A stretch of 51,609 nt of DNA. It comes from Nostoc sp. CMAA1605 (GTDB taxonomy: Bacteria; Cyanobacteriota; Cyanobacteriia; Cyanobacteriales; Nostocaceae). The stretch is from contig NZ_PJIZ01000064.1 in the NCBI RefSeq assembly GCF_021596505.1, positions 1-51,609 of the forward strand. The letters run 5' to 3'. How positions within the stretch are numbered: the first letter of the stretch is position 1; every line of letters begins with the position of its first letter. Of this stretch, positions 1 through 8,451 are shown one piece after another. The notes under the pieces were generated by a model, which did not search any database, was not told the DNA's origin, and saw nothing but the letters and a program-made list of their open reading frames with translations. The translations under genes were made by a program, and so were the position numbers.

Positions 1-1
1 T

Positions 2-268
2 TCTCCTTATACCGCCAGTGGTCAGTATTTTAACCATGAGCCGCGACGTACCCGCAAGTTGTTACTCCATCGCCAAGAAATTCGCAAACTCATCGGTAAA
101 GTAGAACAACAGGGTTTGACGTTAGTACCTTTAAAAATGTACCTCAAAAGGGGTTGGGTCAAAATTAGTATTGCCCTTGGTAAAGGTAAAAAGCTCCACG
201 ACAAGCGAGAAGACCTCAAACGCCGACAAGATCAGCGTGATATACAAAGGGCGATGAAAAATTATTAG
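2..268 (+). CDS. smpB: SsrA-binding protein SmpB, 3' part only
   Basis: This is the C-terminal part of SmpB, the small basic protein that binds tmRNA and carries it into stalled ribosomes for trans-translation and tagging of the unfinished peptide. Reading from base 2 the frame is open into the window edge, so the 5' end lies outside. The visible 88 residues start SPYTASGQYFNHEP, run through RTRKLLLHRQEI and GLTLVPLKMYLKRG, and end with the lysine/arginine-rich tail (GKGKKLHDKRED, then RRQDQRDIQRAMKNY) that is typical of the family. The internal ATG at 59 is not the start, because family sequence continues upstream of it. STRR repeats follow directly. Identification is secure although the gene is partial. 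Confidence 0.95.
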   Translation, partial: SPYTASGQYFNHEPRRTRKLLLHRQEIRKLIGKVEQQGLTLVPLKMYLKRGWVKISIALGKGKKLHDKREDLKRRQDQRDIQRAMKNY

Positions 269-590
269 GGAGTCAATAGTCAATAGTCAATAGTCAATAG
301 TCATTAGAGAACAGGGAACAGGGAACAGGGAACAGGGAACAGTTTTTCTCATCTCCTACCTTGTCTACCTTGTCTACCTTGTCTACTTGTCCCCAGTCCC
401 CAATCCTTCTTTAATTTTGAATTTTGAATTTTGAATTTTGAATTGATAAGTCCCCAATCCCCAATCCCTCTTCCATACGTCTTCAGCGTGAGTGCTACAA
501 ACACCTGTTTATAGCTGTAGATTGATTTTGGGAAATGGAGGAATCGTTACAGTGGTGGGTAACTTTAGAAGCTATGAGGGACTGGTGTAT
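269..590. repeat. Intergenic STRR cluster of four different short tandem repeats
   Basis: The gap between smpB and the next gene is largely made of short tandem arrays: AGTCAAT-type heptamers (about 273-306), GAACAGG heptamers (about 309-341), TACCTTGTC-type 9-mers (about 357-388) and TTTTGAA heptamers (about 412-443). Tracts of CCCCAATC type lie between and after them. These are the short tandemly repeated repetitive (STRR) sequences known from heterocystous cyanobacteria. No coding potential is seen. The next gene's promoter presumably lies within about 445-580, but no clear -35/-10 pair was picked out. Confidence 0.8.
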
Positions 591-875
591 ATGAAACGTG
601 ATTTTACCGCAGTTGTTGGGGCTGGCTTTCTAACCCTTAGTATGGCTATTTTGCCTTTAAGTCTACCTGCTCAAGCTCAAGTTAATACTACTAATCCGAG
701 AGTGGATAATGTTCCCAGAACCACAACTTACAATGACCGTAACGATTTTGATTGGGGTTGGTTGGGTTTAATTGGTTTGTTGGGTTTAGCTGGGTTAGCA
801 GGAAGAAAACAGCACGATGAGCCAACTCGCTATCGTGATCCTAATGCTCCAGGAGCTACTAGCTATAGAGAATGA
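591..875 (+). CDS. Small secreted/anchored WGxxGxxG-type protein
   Basis: A 94-residue protein of unknown function. Residues 1-32 look like a signal peptide, with a hydrophobic core (VVGAGFLTLSMAILPLSL) and a PAQAQ-like cleavage site. A polar linker follows, then a second hydrophobic glycine/leucine segment beginning DWGWLGLIGLLGLAGLAG and ending in basic RK, which matches the WGxxGxxG anchor motif seen in many short cyanobacterial proteins. The arrangement of signal peptide, spacer, Gly-rich membrane segment and basic residues resembles C-terminal sorting signals in general, although about 20 polar residues follow here. The ATG at 591 is chosen because GAGGG lies 10 nt upstream and the signal peptide begins there. 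The longer frame to 492 would add an unlikely leader. It is not a PEP-CTERM protein, so it is not an obvious exosortase target. Confidence 0.65.
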   Translation: MKRDFTAVVGAGFLTLSMAILPLSLPAQAQVNTTNPRVDNVPRTTTYNDRNDFDWGWLGLIGLLGLAGLAGRKQHDEPTRYRDPNAPGATSYRE

Positions 876-1072
876 AAAGTGCTGAGTGCTGAGTGCTGAG
901 TTCAAACACCACCCACTCATGTTTCAAAATGATTGAGTCAGAAAAATACTCAGCACCGACTAAACGGCGCACTTCCACTAACAGCACTGATTTTGATGAA
1001 CTGAGAGCGGAGATAATCAATGATATTCTTCCTCTCCACCCTCCTCTGTTCACCCAACTCCTGAGATATTTT
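876..1072. repeat. Dispersed GTGCTGAG-type repeats, no credible gene
   Basis: The sequence just after the WGxxGxxG gene carries tandem GTGCTGA units (about 880-900). At about 945-985 there is an inverted copy of the dispersed repeat whose core is GCGGCGTTTAGTCGGTGCTG; other copies lie near 23475, 27965 and 39890. A 66-codon plus-strand frame (893-1093) spans these repeats and ends inside the adjacent MITE. It is probably chance. Confidence 0.6.
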
Positions 1073-1213
1073 TTAGGGACTTCCAGAAAATAAATTATCC
1101 AATGTTGATAGCAAAGACGATGAGAAGATTCTTTCTCCCCCTGCTTCCCCTGCTTCCCCTGCTCCCCCTGCTCGCTAAAGCGATTGTATATTTTTTTAGT
1201 TGGAAGTCCCTTA
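1073..1213. mobile_element. MITE-like element, family A copy 1, with TTA target duplication
   Basis: This is a 135-bp non-coding element (1076-1210) with terminal inverted repeats GGGACTTCC/GGAAGTCCC, flanked on both sides by the triplet TTA (1073-1075 and 1211-1213). Its left 26 bases, including AAAATAAATTATCC, recur at 40856-40881, and the right-hand GTATATTTTTT block also recurs there. The interior holds a TGCTTCCCC-type STRR. There is no transposase. The 3-bp TTA duplication suggests movement by an IS5/IS1031-type transposase acting in trans, whose sites are TNA; that link is inference. The right TTA is the complement of the ictB stop codon. Confidence 0.75.
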
Positions 1214-2632
1214 GTCGGCAGTTGCTTGAGGCGAATTAGCTGCTAGAGTTTGGTCTTGGGTTAATGGTGTCCAGTAGCTAGCAATTAAGGCGACCATCAA
1301 CCACCAGAGAGTATTGACTTCAGGACGAAACCAAATTGTGTCTACTGTGCCGTGCGCCAACATTCCTAAAAGAGTGGCAAATGCTCCAATTAACCAAAAT
1401 CCTTCTAAATTACTAGATTGCCTTAAGCGACGTAATTGTAATAAGGCTGTATTAAAGGTGACAATGATTAGCCAGAGAAAACAGGCAAGACCGACAAAAC
1501 CAGTTTCTACAGCTACCTCTAGGAAAATGGAATAGGCACTCAAAGCACTATAGCGAGGGCGTTGGTAGAGAGGATAGATTTTGTTAAAGGAATTGTGACC
1601 TGGGCCAATACCAATGATCGGGCGATCGCCGATCATTTCAAATACAGCATCCCAAACATTACGACGGAAGTTATTACTGCTATCTTGGCGATCGGCAAAA
1701 ATGCTAAACACCCGCAGGCGGACTGGTTCTACAAACACAACTGCGAATAACAATAGAAAAAACAAACTTCCGAAGAGTATGACCAGTGACCATGTACGCC
1801 AAAAGGGGGGCATTTGTACACTCCACCAGTAGACCAACAAAGCACTCGTCGCCAAAATTGCCACCAGTAACCCAATCCAACCACCACGGCTATAAGTTAA
1901 AACGAGGCAGAGTGTATTGACAATTAGCATAGTTAATGCTAGAGATTTTCTAACCCAGCCTTGCCAAACAAAAATAGCTACCAGACTAAAAACTACAGAT
2001 GGGACAAGATAACCAGCTAATAAGTTAGGATTACCTAAGTAACTATAAACCCTAGTGGTTTTAGATAGGGGGGACTCTGGATCTACCCAAGTGGCTAGTT
2101 GGGCTGCACCATAGCGCCATTGCCGCAAACCATATACACTCACAATCAGTGCTGCGTGTAAGTAGATGGTAATAATTACAGACCTGATTCGAGGCGATCG
2201 CAATACCCTAGCACATAAGGCGAATAGTAACAAATAAAGCGTTAAGGTCGCTAAATCCGTTATTGCGGCTTTTTTGACGGGTGATAGTGCTGTAGCCACT
2301 ACGGCAACTCCCCAATAAAGCAAGACCAACAGATGAATTGGAGTCACTAGGGAATTAGCTAACGATGTTGGTTGATCAGCTAAAGTCATCAATAGCCAAA
2401 AACCTACGCAGGCTATTAACAATACACCAACAAGAGTGCTAGACACAAAAGGCGCAAGTGCATACACAAGACTCAACAAGGCGGCTGCAATCACATCGCC
2501 CCACTGAAGTAACACACTAGCTTCCCGCCAAGAAAACAACAATCCCACTAACAACCGATGTATATAACTAGTGGAAAGATATTGTTTTGGTGGTAAATAC
2601 GATAAAGTCAACCTTTGCCAGACTAAATTCAT
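1211..2632 (-). CDS. ictB: IctB family membrane protein (O-antigen ligase/polymerase superfamily)
   Basis: A 473-residue polytopic inner-membrane protein of the IctB family. IctB was named in Synechococcus as a putative bicarbonate-accumulation factor, but it belongs to the O-antigen ligase/Wzy superfamily and its real substrate is uncertain. Recognisable family blocks are YWGVAVVATALSPVKKAA, the region with YSYLGNPNLLAGYLVP, LVLTYSRGGWIGL, and the periplasmic ligase-type loop DSSNNFRRNVWDAV followed by IGIGPGHNSFNKIYPLYQ. About ten hydrophobic segments are visible. The start at 2632 (MNLVWQRL) is chosen because known IctB proteins begin this way; an in-frame ATG at 2650 would add six residues. 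The TAA stop at 1211-1213 coincides with the target duplication of the adjacent MITE. The gene lies downstream of the GAF kinase-like gene on the same strand, about 250 nt apart. Confidence 0.88.
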   Translation of the reverse strand: MNLVWQRLTLSYLPPKQYLSTSYIHRLLVGLLFSWREASVLLQWGDVIAAALLSLVYALAPFVSSTLVGVLLIACVGFWLLMTLADQPTSLANSLVTPIHLLVLLYWGVAVVATALSPVKKAAITDLATLTLYLLLFALCARVLRSPRIRSVIITIYLHAALIVSVYGLRQWRYGAAQLATWVDPESPLSKTTRVYSYLGNPNLLAGYLVPSVVFSLVAIFVWQGWVRKSLALTMLIVNTLCLVLTYSRGGWIGLLVAILATSALLVYWWSVQMPPFWRTWSLVILFGSLFFLLLFAVVFVEPVRLRVFSIFADRQDSSNNFRRNVWDAVFEMIGDRPIIGIGPGHNSFNKIYPLYQRPRYSALSAYSIFLEVAVETGFVGLACFLWLIIVTFNTALLQLRRLRQSSNLEGFWLIGAFATLLGMLAHGTVDTIWFRPEVNTLWWLMVALIASYWTPLTQDQTLAANSPQATAD

Positions 2633-2879
2633 AAAATCCACTATGATCAATTAGCAAGCCATATTAACACTTAGGACTTGATCATAATGCGGCTTAGGTG
2701 ATGAGTCATTTAGCCATCAATAATTAACTATTGTTAATTCTTCAGCATCGACAAACGCCAGAAAAACTTTCTTTCTGCTTTTGCCGTCATATTATACCAA
2801 ATGGGGATAGGTACTATGATTTTGTGCTTCTACAATAGCTTAGTATCTTGGCTGTCAATCTAAAATCCAAAATAATCTT

Positions 2880-4457
2880 TTAGGCAATATCGTTGTTTTC
2901 CGCAGAACTATTCATTTGCAAGGGTACAGTTAGTACATAACGATGGCCTGATTGGGGTGAGCCTTGGATGGCAATTTGTCCACCGTGTAACTCTGCTAAC
3001 TGGCGACTCAGTAATAAACCTAAACTTTCCCGCGATAAATTACTTTTTCCTGGGATGACATTCTCCTCGGAATCTATACCCAAAATATCATTGCGATCGC
3101 TCTCTAGGGTTTGCAATTTCTCCAGTGTCACGGGTAAACTGGTCATTTCCTCATGATTTTCTAGATGCAGTCCGTAGGGTGCGGCTTCTCCAGTCAACTC
3201 CATCAGAGACAGTGAATTGAGGCGGAAATAAGGATCGACTTCCGTAATCCCATCTCCTAGCCAGGGATGAGAAGCCCACACAGTAATATTGAGCGTATTT
3301 TCTTTGTAAGACACATGAATACGAACAATACTCCCAGTAGCAGACATTTGAATCACACTAAAAATCAGGTGATATAATATTTGCCGGACTTTATCTTTGT
3401 CTAAAGGCCAAATCCGTCCGCGTCCTGGTTCAATTGACAAACGGATATCTTGATCACGACGATTAGCTACTTCTTCTAAAGTATTAATCGCCTGTTGACA
3501 GAGCATTTCTATATCTACAGGAGCTAAATTGATGGTAGTAGCGTTTTCATCCATCGCTCCTAATTCGGTAATTTCATTCACTAAAGACAGTAAGTAACGA
3601 CCACTGTGTTGAATGATATCTACATATTCTCTTTGTTTATTTGTTAAGGGCCCGTAAATCTCTCGCCCTAAAACACTAGCCATGCCTAATACAGATGTCA
3701 AAGGCGTGCGTAATTCTTGGGTTAATTGGGCTAAAAGTTCTAATTTGATCTGCTTAGTTTCGTGAGGTTCTTTTTCTAAACTGGTAATTGTAACTTTAGA
3801 TACCGTATTATTCTCTTGAGTCAGTGACAAAGAACTGGCAGTATTTGAGAGTGATTTTTCTGTTTGTCCCAAGAATAGGAGTCGGTTACGCTCAAATTCA
3901 CTCATGCTCCAACGAGCAATAATCTGTAAAAATTCAACATCGCGATGCGTAAAATTACGTGGCAATAGATCCATGACTGCTAATGCACCCAAGCAATTAC
4001 CAGTAGCATCAATCAATGGCGCGCCCAGATAAGCACGGATACCATATTCCTGCACTAACTTGCTGTTTAACAGTGCAGTGTCCGTAATATTTTGCGTATC
4101 ATTAATCACAATAGTTTGCAGAGTGTCTACCACCTGGGTACAAAAAGACTCGCCCCGCAACAACTGACGATTCTGCGCCAAACTATTCATTAAACCTAGT
4201 CTGGATAAGCCGACGGCAGATTTGAACCAATGACGTTCTTGATCGATAAATCCTAAAACAGAAATTGGTGCTTCTAAAAAATGTGCTGCCGTTTGAGTGG
4301 CTTCTTCAAAAACTGGTATGGTTTCTGGTTGTCTTAAACCTAATTCTGACAACGCTTTGAGACGTTGCTGTTCTCTTGTGTCTTGAGCAGCCCAACCATC
4401 TCTAGGGACTAATAATTTGTTATCCGGCTCTACCATTCCCACCGCTACCTTAATCAT
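2880..4457 (-). CDS. GAF-domain sensor histidine kinase homologue with degenerate catalytic boxes
   Basis: A 525-residue soluble protein with the layout of a cyanobacterial hybrid-free sensor kinase. It has an N-terminal GAF domain (about 35-195, including GFIDQERHWFKSAVGL and the GESFCTQVV block), a short linker, a dimerisation/HisKA-like helix pair (about 236-300) and an ATPase-like C-terminus (about 315-515). The H-box reads LTQELRTPLTSVLG, where the canonical SHELRTPL histidine is replaced by Gln247. The N-box region (QILYHLIFSVIQMS) lacks the usual asparagine, and no DxGxG G1 box is visible. Near the end, SLGLLLSRQLAELHGGQI preserves the fold signature. I infer a pseudokinase acting as a sensor, scaffold or partner for another kinase, not an autophosphorylating enzyme. 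No response regulator is adjacent. Confidence 0.85.
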   Translation of the reverse strand: MIKVAVGMVEPDNKLLVPRDGWAAQDTREQQRLKALSELGLRQPETIPVFEEATQTAAHFLEAPISVLGFIDQERHWFKSAVGLSRLGLMNSLAQNRQLLRGESFCTQVVDTLQTIVINDTQNITDTALLNSKLVQEYGIRAYLGAPLIDATGNCLGALAVMDLLPRNFTHRDVEFLQIIARWSMSEFERNRLLFLGQTEKSLSNTASSLSLTQENNTVSKVTITSLEKEPHETKQIKLELLAQLTQELRTPLTSVLGMASVLGREIYGPLTNKQREYVDIIQHSGRYLLSLVNEITELGAMDENATTINLAPVDIEMLCQQAINTLEEVANRRDQDIRLSIEPGRGRIWPLDKDKVRQILYHLIFSVIQMSATGSIVRIHVSYKENTLNITVWASHPWLGDGITEVDPYFRLNSLSLMELTGEAAPYGLHLENHEEMTSLPVTLEKLQTLESDRNDILGIDSEENVIPGKSNLSRESLGLLLSRQLAELHGGQIAIQGSPQSGHRYVLTVPLQMNSSAENNDIA

Positions 4458-5186
4458 TGCTCGATACTGTAATTTATATAACCACTTTTGCTGGGTTATG
4501 ATTTACTATTCTTAAGCATTCCCCAATTTAGCTGCCGACAAACAAACTAAAGACAAAAATTTTTTATTCGGCTGTAAAATCATCTACGTAATTGTGTAAC
4601 TCATCTATTGTGAAGTTACAACTAGCAGGTAGCGTTAGTTTACAGTTTAATCAGGGTATCCTAACCGTAGGAATACAGAGAGGGTAAATAATTCACAATT
4701 GAATCAGTTTTCTCATCATCAATATGGTGATGATACCAAACTCATTGATATGACTTCTAGTGGCTGCAAACCATTTTGAATCAAGACTAAAGTATGAATA
4801 GTGACTCATAAAGATGACTGGTCAATTAGGGTAGTAAAGCGTTTTTTATCTTGAGAAAAAATTTTGGATGAATTAGTAAATTGCTACTTATATAAATTTC
4901 GCGTGAATTACCATAAATAGTCATCATAACTCTTCTCGGTGAAATAACAGATTAAAGCTGGAATAAAATCTGCTTAATTATAAGTATTGACACGAGATAT
5001 TTGGCAACTGTAAATCACCATTCCCCAGCAGGATAAATTGCTGCTCAAAGTCTCAGGTGATCTCTGTATGCGACAACTGTTATAGTAAAAAATCACCAGT
5101 AAACTATATAGTAAGCAAGTATTTTTACTGTGATGTCTGTAAATCTTTAAAAAAACCGTTACATTTGATGGAGAGGTGAACTAACA
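4458..5186. other. 729-bp A+T-rich divergent intergenic region
   Basis: This non-coding region lies between the divergent kinase-like gene and the DegT gene, so it must hold both promoters. It has no STRR arrays, unlike most gaps here. A possible operator is the inverted repeat TGTAACT-N12-AGTTACA at 4595-4620. A TTGACA occurs at 4987-4992 without a convincing -10 partner. A good Shine-Dalgarno (GGAGAGG) precedes the ATG at 5187. No RNA gene is recognised. Confidence 0.5.
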
Positions 5187-6344
5187 ATGACTGATCAGAT
5201 CATCCCCTTTGTGGATTTAAAATGGCAGCATGATGTGGTTAAACAGGAAATCCAGCAAGCAGTTGAGACAATCTTGCAGCAAGGCGATTTTATCTTAGGA
5301 AAAGCTGTCACAGAATTTGAAAAAGCATTTGCCCAAGCATCAGGGGCAGAATATGGGGTAGGAGTAGCATCGGGGACTGATGCGATCGCTCTAGGTTTGC
5401 AAGCCTGTAACATCAAATCAGGGGATGAAGTCCTCTTACCAGTCAATACCTTTGTCGCCACCCTGATAGGAGTTCTACAGGCGGGAGCAAAACCCGTACT
5501 TGTAGATTGTGATCCCCAAACAGCTTTAATTGACTTAGAAGCAGCAGCCAAAGCCGTCACACCTCAGACTAAAGCCATTATCCCCGTTCATTTGTATGGT
5601 CAGATGGTATCACCCAAGCAGCTATTAGATTTTGCTGAAACATACAAGGTATTAATTTTTGAAGATGCAGCCCAAGCACATCTAGCCCATAGAGATGGAT
5701 ATCAAGCGGGTTCCGTAGGTACAGCCGCAGCCTTTAGTTTTTACCCCAGCAAGAACTTAGGGGCGTTGGGAGATGGGGGAATGCTGGTGACACGCGATGC
5801 AGAAATAGCCAAAAAAGCGGCTCGAATCAGAAATTATGGTTCATCGCAAAAGTACGTGCATATTGAAATGGGTACAAATAGCCGTTTAGACACCATCCAA
5901 GCGGCTATTTTACTAGCGAAGTTACCACATTTATCACAATGGAATCGCGATCGCCTCACCATTGCCCAACAATATGATTTAGAACTAGCATCCTTAGCGG
6001 CAGCTGGTATTGTTCCTATGCACAACCAAGGTGGCGACGGTCATATTTATCATCTTTACGTCGTCAAGGTTGATGATAATTGCCCTGTAGACCGTCAGCA
6101 ACTCCAAACAGAACTCACCCAAGCAGGAATTCAAACAGGTATTCACTACCCAATTCCTTGTCATCTCCAACCAGCTTTTACTTATCTAGGCTATCAAAAA
6201 GGAGACTTTCCCCAGGCGGAAAAACTAGCACAACAAATATTATCCTTACCGATGTATCCAGGCTTGAGTCATAGTCAAGCCAGAGAAGTGGTAGCAGCTA
6301 TTAACAAGTTCGTCACAATTGAGAATAAAGTCAATAGTCAATAG
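5187..6344 (+). CDS. DegT/DnrJ/EryC1/StrS family PLP-dependent sugar aminotransferase
   Basis: A 385-residue fold-type I PLP enzyme of the family that transaminates nucleotide-linked keto-sugars to amino-sugars for surface polysaccharides. The N-terminus IPFVDLKWQHDVVKQEI is typical. Cofactor-binding features are ASGTDAIALGL (60-70), LPVNTFVATLIG, EDAAQAHLA with the PLP-pyridine aspartate Asp160, and FSFYPSKNLGALGDGG with Schiff-base Lys189. The C-terminal YHLYVV and GIHYPIPCHLQPAF segments also fit. A strong GGAGAGG lies about 10 nt before the ATG. It heads the plus-strand exosortase/polysaccharide export cluster, which suggests it makes an amino-sugar for that polymer; the precise nucleotide-sugar substrate cannot be told. 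Confidence 0.92.
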   Translation: MTDQIIPFVDLKWQHDVVKQEIQQAVETILQQGDFILGKAVTEFEKAFAQASGAEYGVGVASGTDAIALGLQACNIKSGDEVLLPVNTFVATLIGVLQAGAKPVLVDCDPQTALIDLEAAAKAVTPQTKAIIPVHLYGQMVSPKQLLDFAETYKVLIFEDAAQAHLAHRDGYQAGSVGTAAAFSFYPSKNLGALGDGGMLVTRDAEIAKKAARIRNYGSSQKYVHIEMGTNSRLDTIQAAILLAKLPHLSQWNRDRLTIAQQYDLELASLAAAGIVPMHNQGGDGHIYHLYVVKVDDNCPVDRQQLQTELTQAGIQTGIHYPIPCHLQPAFTYLGYQKGDFPQAEKLAQQILSLPMYPGLSHSQAREVVAAINKFVTIENKVNSQ

Positions 6345-6491
6345 TCATTAGTCATTAGTCATTAGGGAAAAGATTAATCTTCATGCCCGATGCCCAATGC
6401 CCCATGCCCATTTCCCATTTCCCATTTCCCATTTCTTGACTTTCAAGTTAGGATACTGAGAAAGAAAGTATCAATTGAATTGCTGATAATT
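6345..6491. repeat. STRR spacer (AGTCATT and CCCATTT/GCCCAAT heptamers)
   Basis: This short gap holds AGTCAAT/AGTCATT units (about 6328-6365), ATGCCCA/ATGCCCC units (about 6382-6412) and CCCATTT units (about 6410-6435). The frame that runs through these repeats into the exosortase gene gives a spurious leader peptide, which supports starting that gene at 6492. Confidence 0.65.
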
Positions 6492-7400
6492 ATGGCACTT
6501 CAACAACAAATTAAAAACAGAGACGCAAACCTATTACTAGGTATAGGAATTTTTGGGATATTGGTGTTGCTATACGCGCCTATCCTACTGCATTGGGTAG
6601 ATGGATGGTTACACAAAACTATCAGTATTGAACATGAATATTTTAGTCATGGTTTAATTGGTCTACCATTTGCTGCTTATTTGACTTGGCAAAAGCGAAA
6701 ACAATGGCAACGCTTAACTAATAAATCTCATCCTTTGGGTATATTTTTATTAGTAATTGGCGGAATTTTTTACTTAAGTGGAGTAACAGAGTGGGTGAAT
6801 TTATCTTTACCCACCATACTTGCAGGTCTATGTTTATGGTTTAAAGGTTTTTCTGGCATCAGATTGCAGGGATTTTCTTTAATTCTCGTATTACTAGCAA
6901 CTCCTACAGCAGTACCTTACCTAATAGCACCTTACACCTTTCCTCTACAGAGTTTTATCGCTACTACAGCAGGTTTCATTCTCAATCAATTTGGTATGGA
7001 AGTAGTTGTAGACGGTATTAACATTTACGTTGGCGGCAAAATTGTAGAGGTTGCGCCCTACTGTGCAGGCTTGAAAATGCTCTTTACAACAATCTATGTC
7101 AGTTTGATGTTGTTGTATTGGACAGGGGCTTTAGCTTCACGTCGGGTAACAGTTTGGTTTTTATCAATGGCAATGGTGATCAGTGTCATTGCCAATATTA
7201 TTCGTAACACCTTACTCAGTTTCTTTCACGGCACTGGCAAAGAAGGTGCTTTTACATGGCTGCATGATAGTTGGGGAGGCGACCTATATTCAGCTCTCAT
7301 GTTACTTTCTCTAGTACCTCTGTTGAATTGGCTAGATCAATTACTCTCACCACCACCGGAAATTCAACCAGAATTAGAAGAGTCAGCGACTTCTGATTAA
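6492..7400 (+). CDS. Cyanoexosortase B
   Basis: A 302-residue polytopic membrane protein of the exosortase/archaeosortase superfamily, cyanobacterial subtype B. Exosortases are predicted to cut PEP-CTERM-type C-terminal signals and transfer the proteins to the surface, in step with exopolysaccharide production. The transpeptidase-like triad is visible: Cys191 in VAPYCAGLKMLFT, Arg238 in IANIIRNTLL and His258 in TWLHDSWGG. About eight membrane helices surround it. The start at 6492 is used because everything upstream in frame is translated repeat DNA. It is followed by its dedicated partner gene and by polysaccharide export genes. No PEP-CTERM substrate is encoded in the window, so its targets must lie elsewhere. 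Confidence 0.9.
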   Translation: MALQQQIKNRDANLLLGIGIFGILVLLYAPILLHWVDGWLHKTISIEHEYFSHGLIGLPFAAYLTWQKRKQWQRLTNKSHPLGIFLLVIGGIFYLSGVTEWVNLSLPTILAGLCLWFKGFSGIRLQGFSLILVLLATPTAVPYLIAPYTFPLQSFIATTAGFILNQFGMEVVVDGINIYVGGKIVEVAPYCAGLKMLFTTIYVSLMLLYWTGALASRRVTVWFLSMAMVISVIANIIRNTLLSFFHGTGKEGAFTWLHDSWGGDLYSALMLLSLVPLLNWLDQLLSPPPEIQPELEESATSD

Positions 7401-7658
7401 GAAATATTTCATTGTCTAAGTTTAAAGATCAGGGAAGGGAGACAAGGGAGTGCTGAGTAATGAGTAATGAGTAATGAGTAATGAGTAATGAGTAATGAGT
7501 AATGATTGAAGTTTTTCTTCCCCTGCTTTCCCAGTCCCCAATACCCAATACCCAATCCCCAGTCCCCAGTCCCCAATCCCCATTAACCCTTAATTCCACT
7601 GAACCTACAGTGTCATTCTTTCAGGTAAAATTTTGCTTGAATATAGCAATTTTTACTG
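7401..7658. repeat. STRR spacer (GAGTAAT and CCCCAGT/CCCCAAT heptamers)
   Basis: The gap between exosortase and partner gene contains about seven GAGTAAT heptamers (7454-7504) and a run of CCCAATA/CCCCAGT heptamers (7530-7582). No gene or obvious promoter is seen; the two genes are probably still co-transcribed. Confidence 0.65.
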
Positions 7659-8390
7659 ATGCTTTCCTTATCTAAACTTTTCAAATACAAGTATTTGCCT
7701 CATTTTATGGTGCTGTTACTGTTGCTTCTACTACTAGTAACAGGAGCAGTACCAGGTTACATCACAGGCAAATGGCAATGGAAAGAACCTCCACCTGTTA
7801 CTAATCTCAACTTAATCAAAAAGATACGTAGTCAGGGTTTAACTTTGCCTGGGTGGAAAACCGTTGAACAAGTAGAACAGCAAATAGGTGAACATAAATG
7901 GTCTTTACAGGTACTTCAACAAGAAAGTACACAAAGTAAGGCCATTTTGTTGTTATTGCCACAAAATGGCCCCAAAGACCAACCGGAAATTGAATGGACA
8001 GATGTTAACGGCTGGGGTAAGGGACGCTGGGGAAAATGGGACATAGCACAAGAACGTTCGGCTAGGTTTGTTGTGAAAAAATCATCTCCAGGGGGAAATA
8101 CAGAAACGACAGTAGAGGCTCAGTTTTTCCGCGTTTCTACCAATCAAGATACCTTTGCGGTTTTACAATGGTATGCTTTACCGCAGAGTGGATATTACAC
8201 TCCGTTTCGTTGGTTTTTAGCAGATCAGTTAGCACAATGGCAAAAGCAGCGTCAACCTTGGGTTGCTGTCAGTATTCTTGTGCCGATGGAACCTTTGGGT
8301 CAGGTGGAAACTACTTGGCCTTTAGCGCAGTCTATTGGTGAAACAGTACAATCTACACTAATGACTGGGGTTTTCAATACTACCAAGTAA
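7659..8390 (+). CDS. Cyanoexosortase B system-associated protein
   Basis: A 243-residue protein with one N-terminal membrane segment (about 14-36, rich in leucine: FMVLLLLLLLLVTGAVPGY), followed by an extracytoplasmic domain with no known enzyme motif. The domain has the features of the protein family found next to cyanobacterial exosortase B: an LTLPGWKTVEQ segment near the membrane, EIEWTDVNGWGKGRWGKWD, an FAVLQWYALP strand and PFRWFLADQLAQWQ near the end. By analogy with EpsI-like proteins fused or adjacent to other exosortases, it may act in the same system. It lies 258 nt after the exosortase and 60 nt before the export-protein gene on the same strand. Confidence 0.85.
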   Translation: MLSLSKLFKYKYLPHFMVLLLLLLLLVTGAVPGYITGKWQWKEPPPVTNLNLIKKIRSQGLTLPGWKTVEQVEQQIGEHKWSLQVLQQESTQSKAILLLLPQNGPKDQPEIEWTDVNGWGKGRWGKWDIAQERSARFVVKKSSPGGNTETTVEAQFFRVSTNQDTFAVLQWYALPQSGYYTPFRWFLADQLAQWQKQRQPWVAVSILVPMEPLGQVETTWPLAQSIGETVQSTLMTGVFNTTK

Positions 8391-8451
8391 GTATAATTAC
8401 TCCTGGCAATCTACTCTCAAGTCAGTAACGTTCATTTTTAATATCGGTGAT

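Noticed and set aside
893..1093. 66-codon plus-strand ORF between the WGxxGxxG gene and ictB
   Set aside because: It runs through two dispersed repeats and takes its last residues (GTSRK) and stop codon from the MITE; no protein-like features are visible.
6390..6491. N-terminal extension of the exosortase from the ATG at 6390
   Set aside because: The first part is translated CCCATTT/GCCCAAT repeat DNA, and the family N-terminus begins at about 6492.
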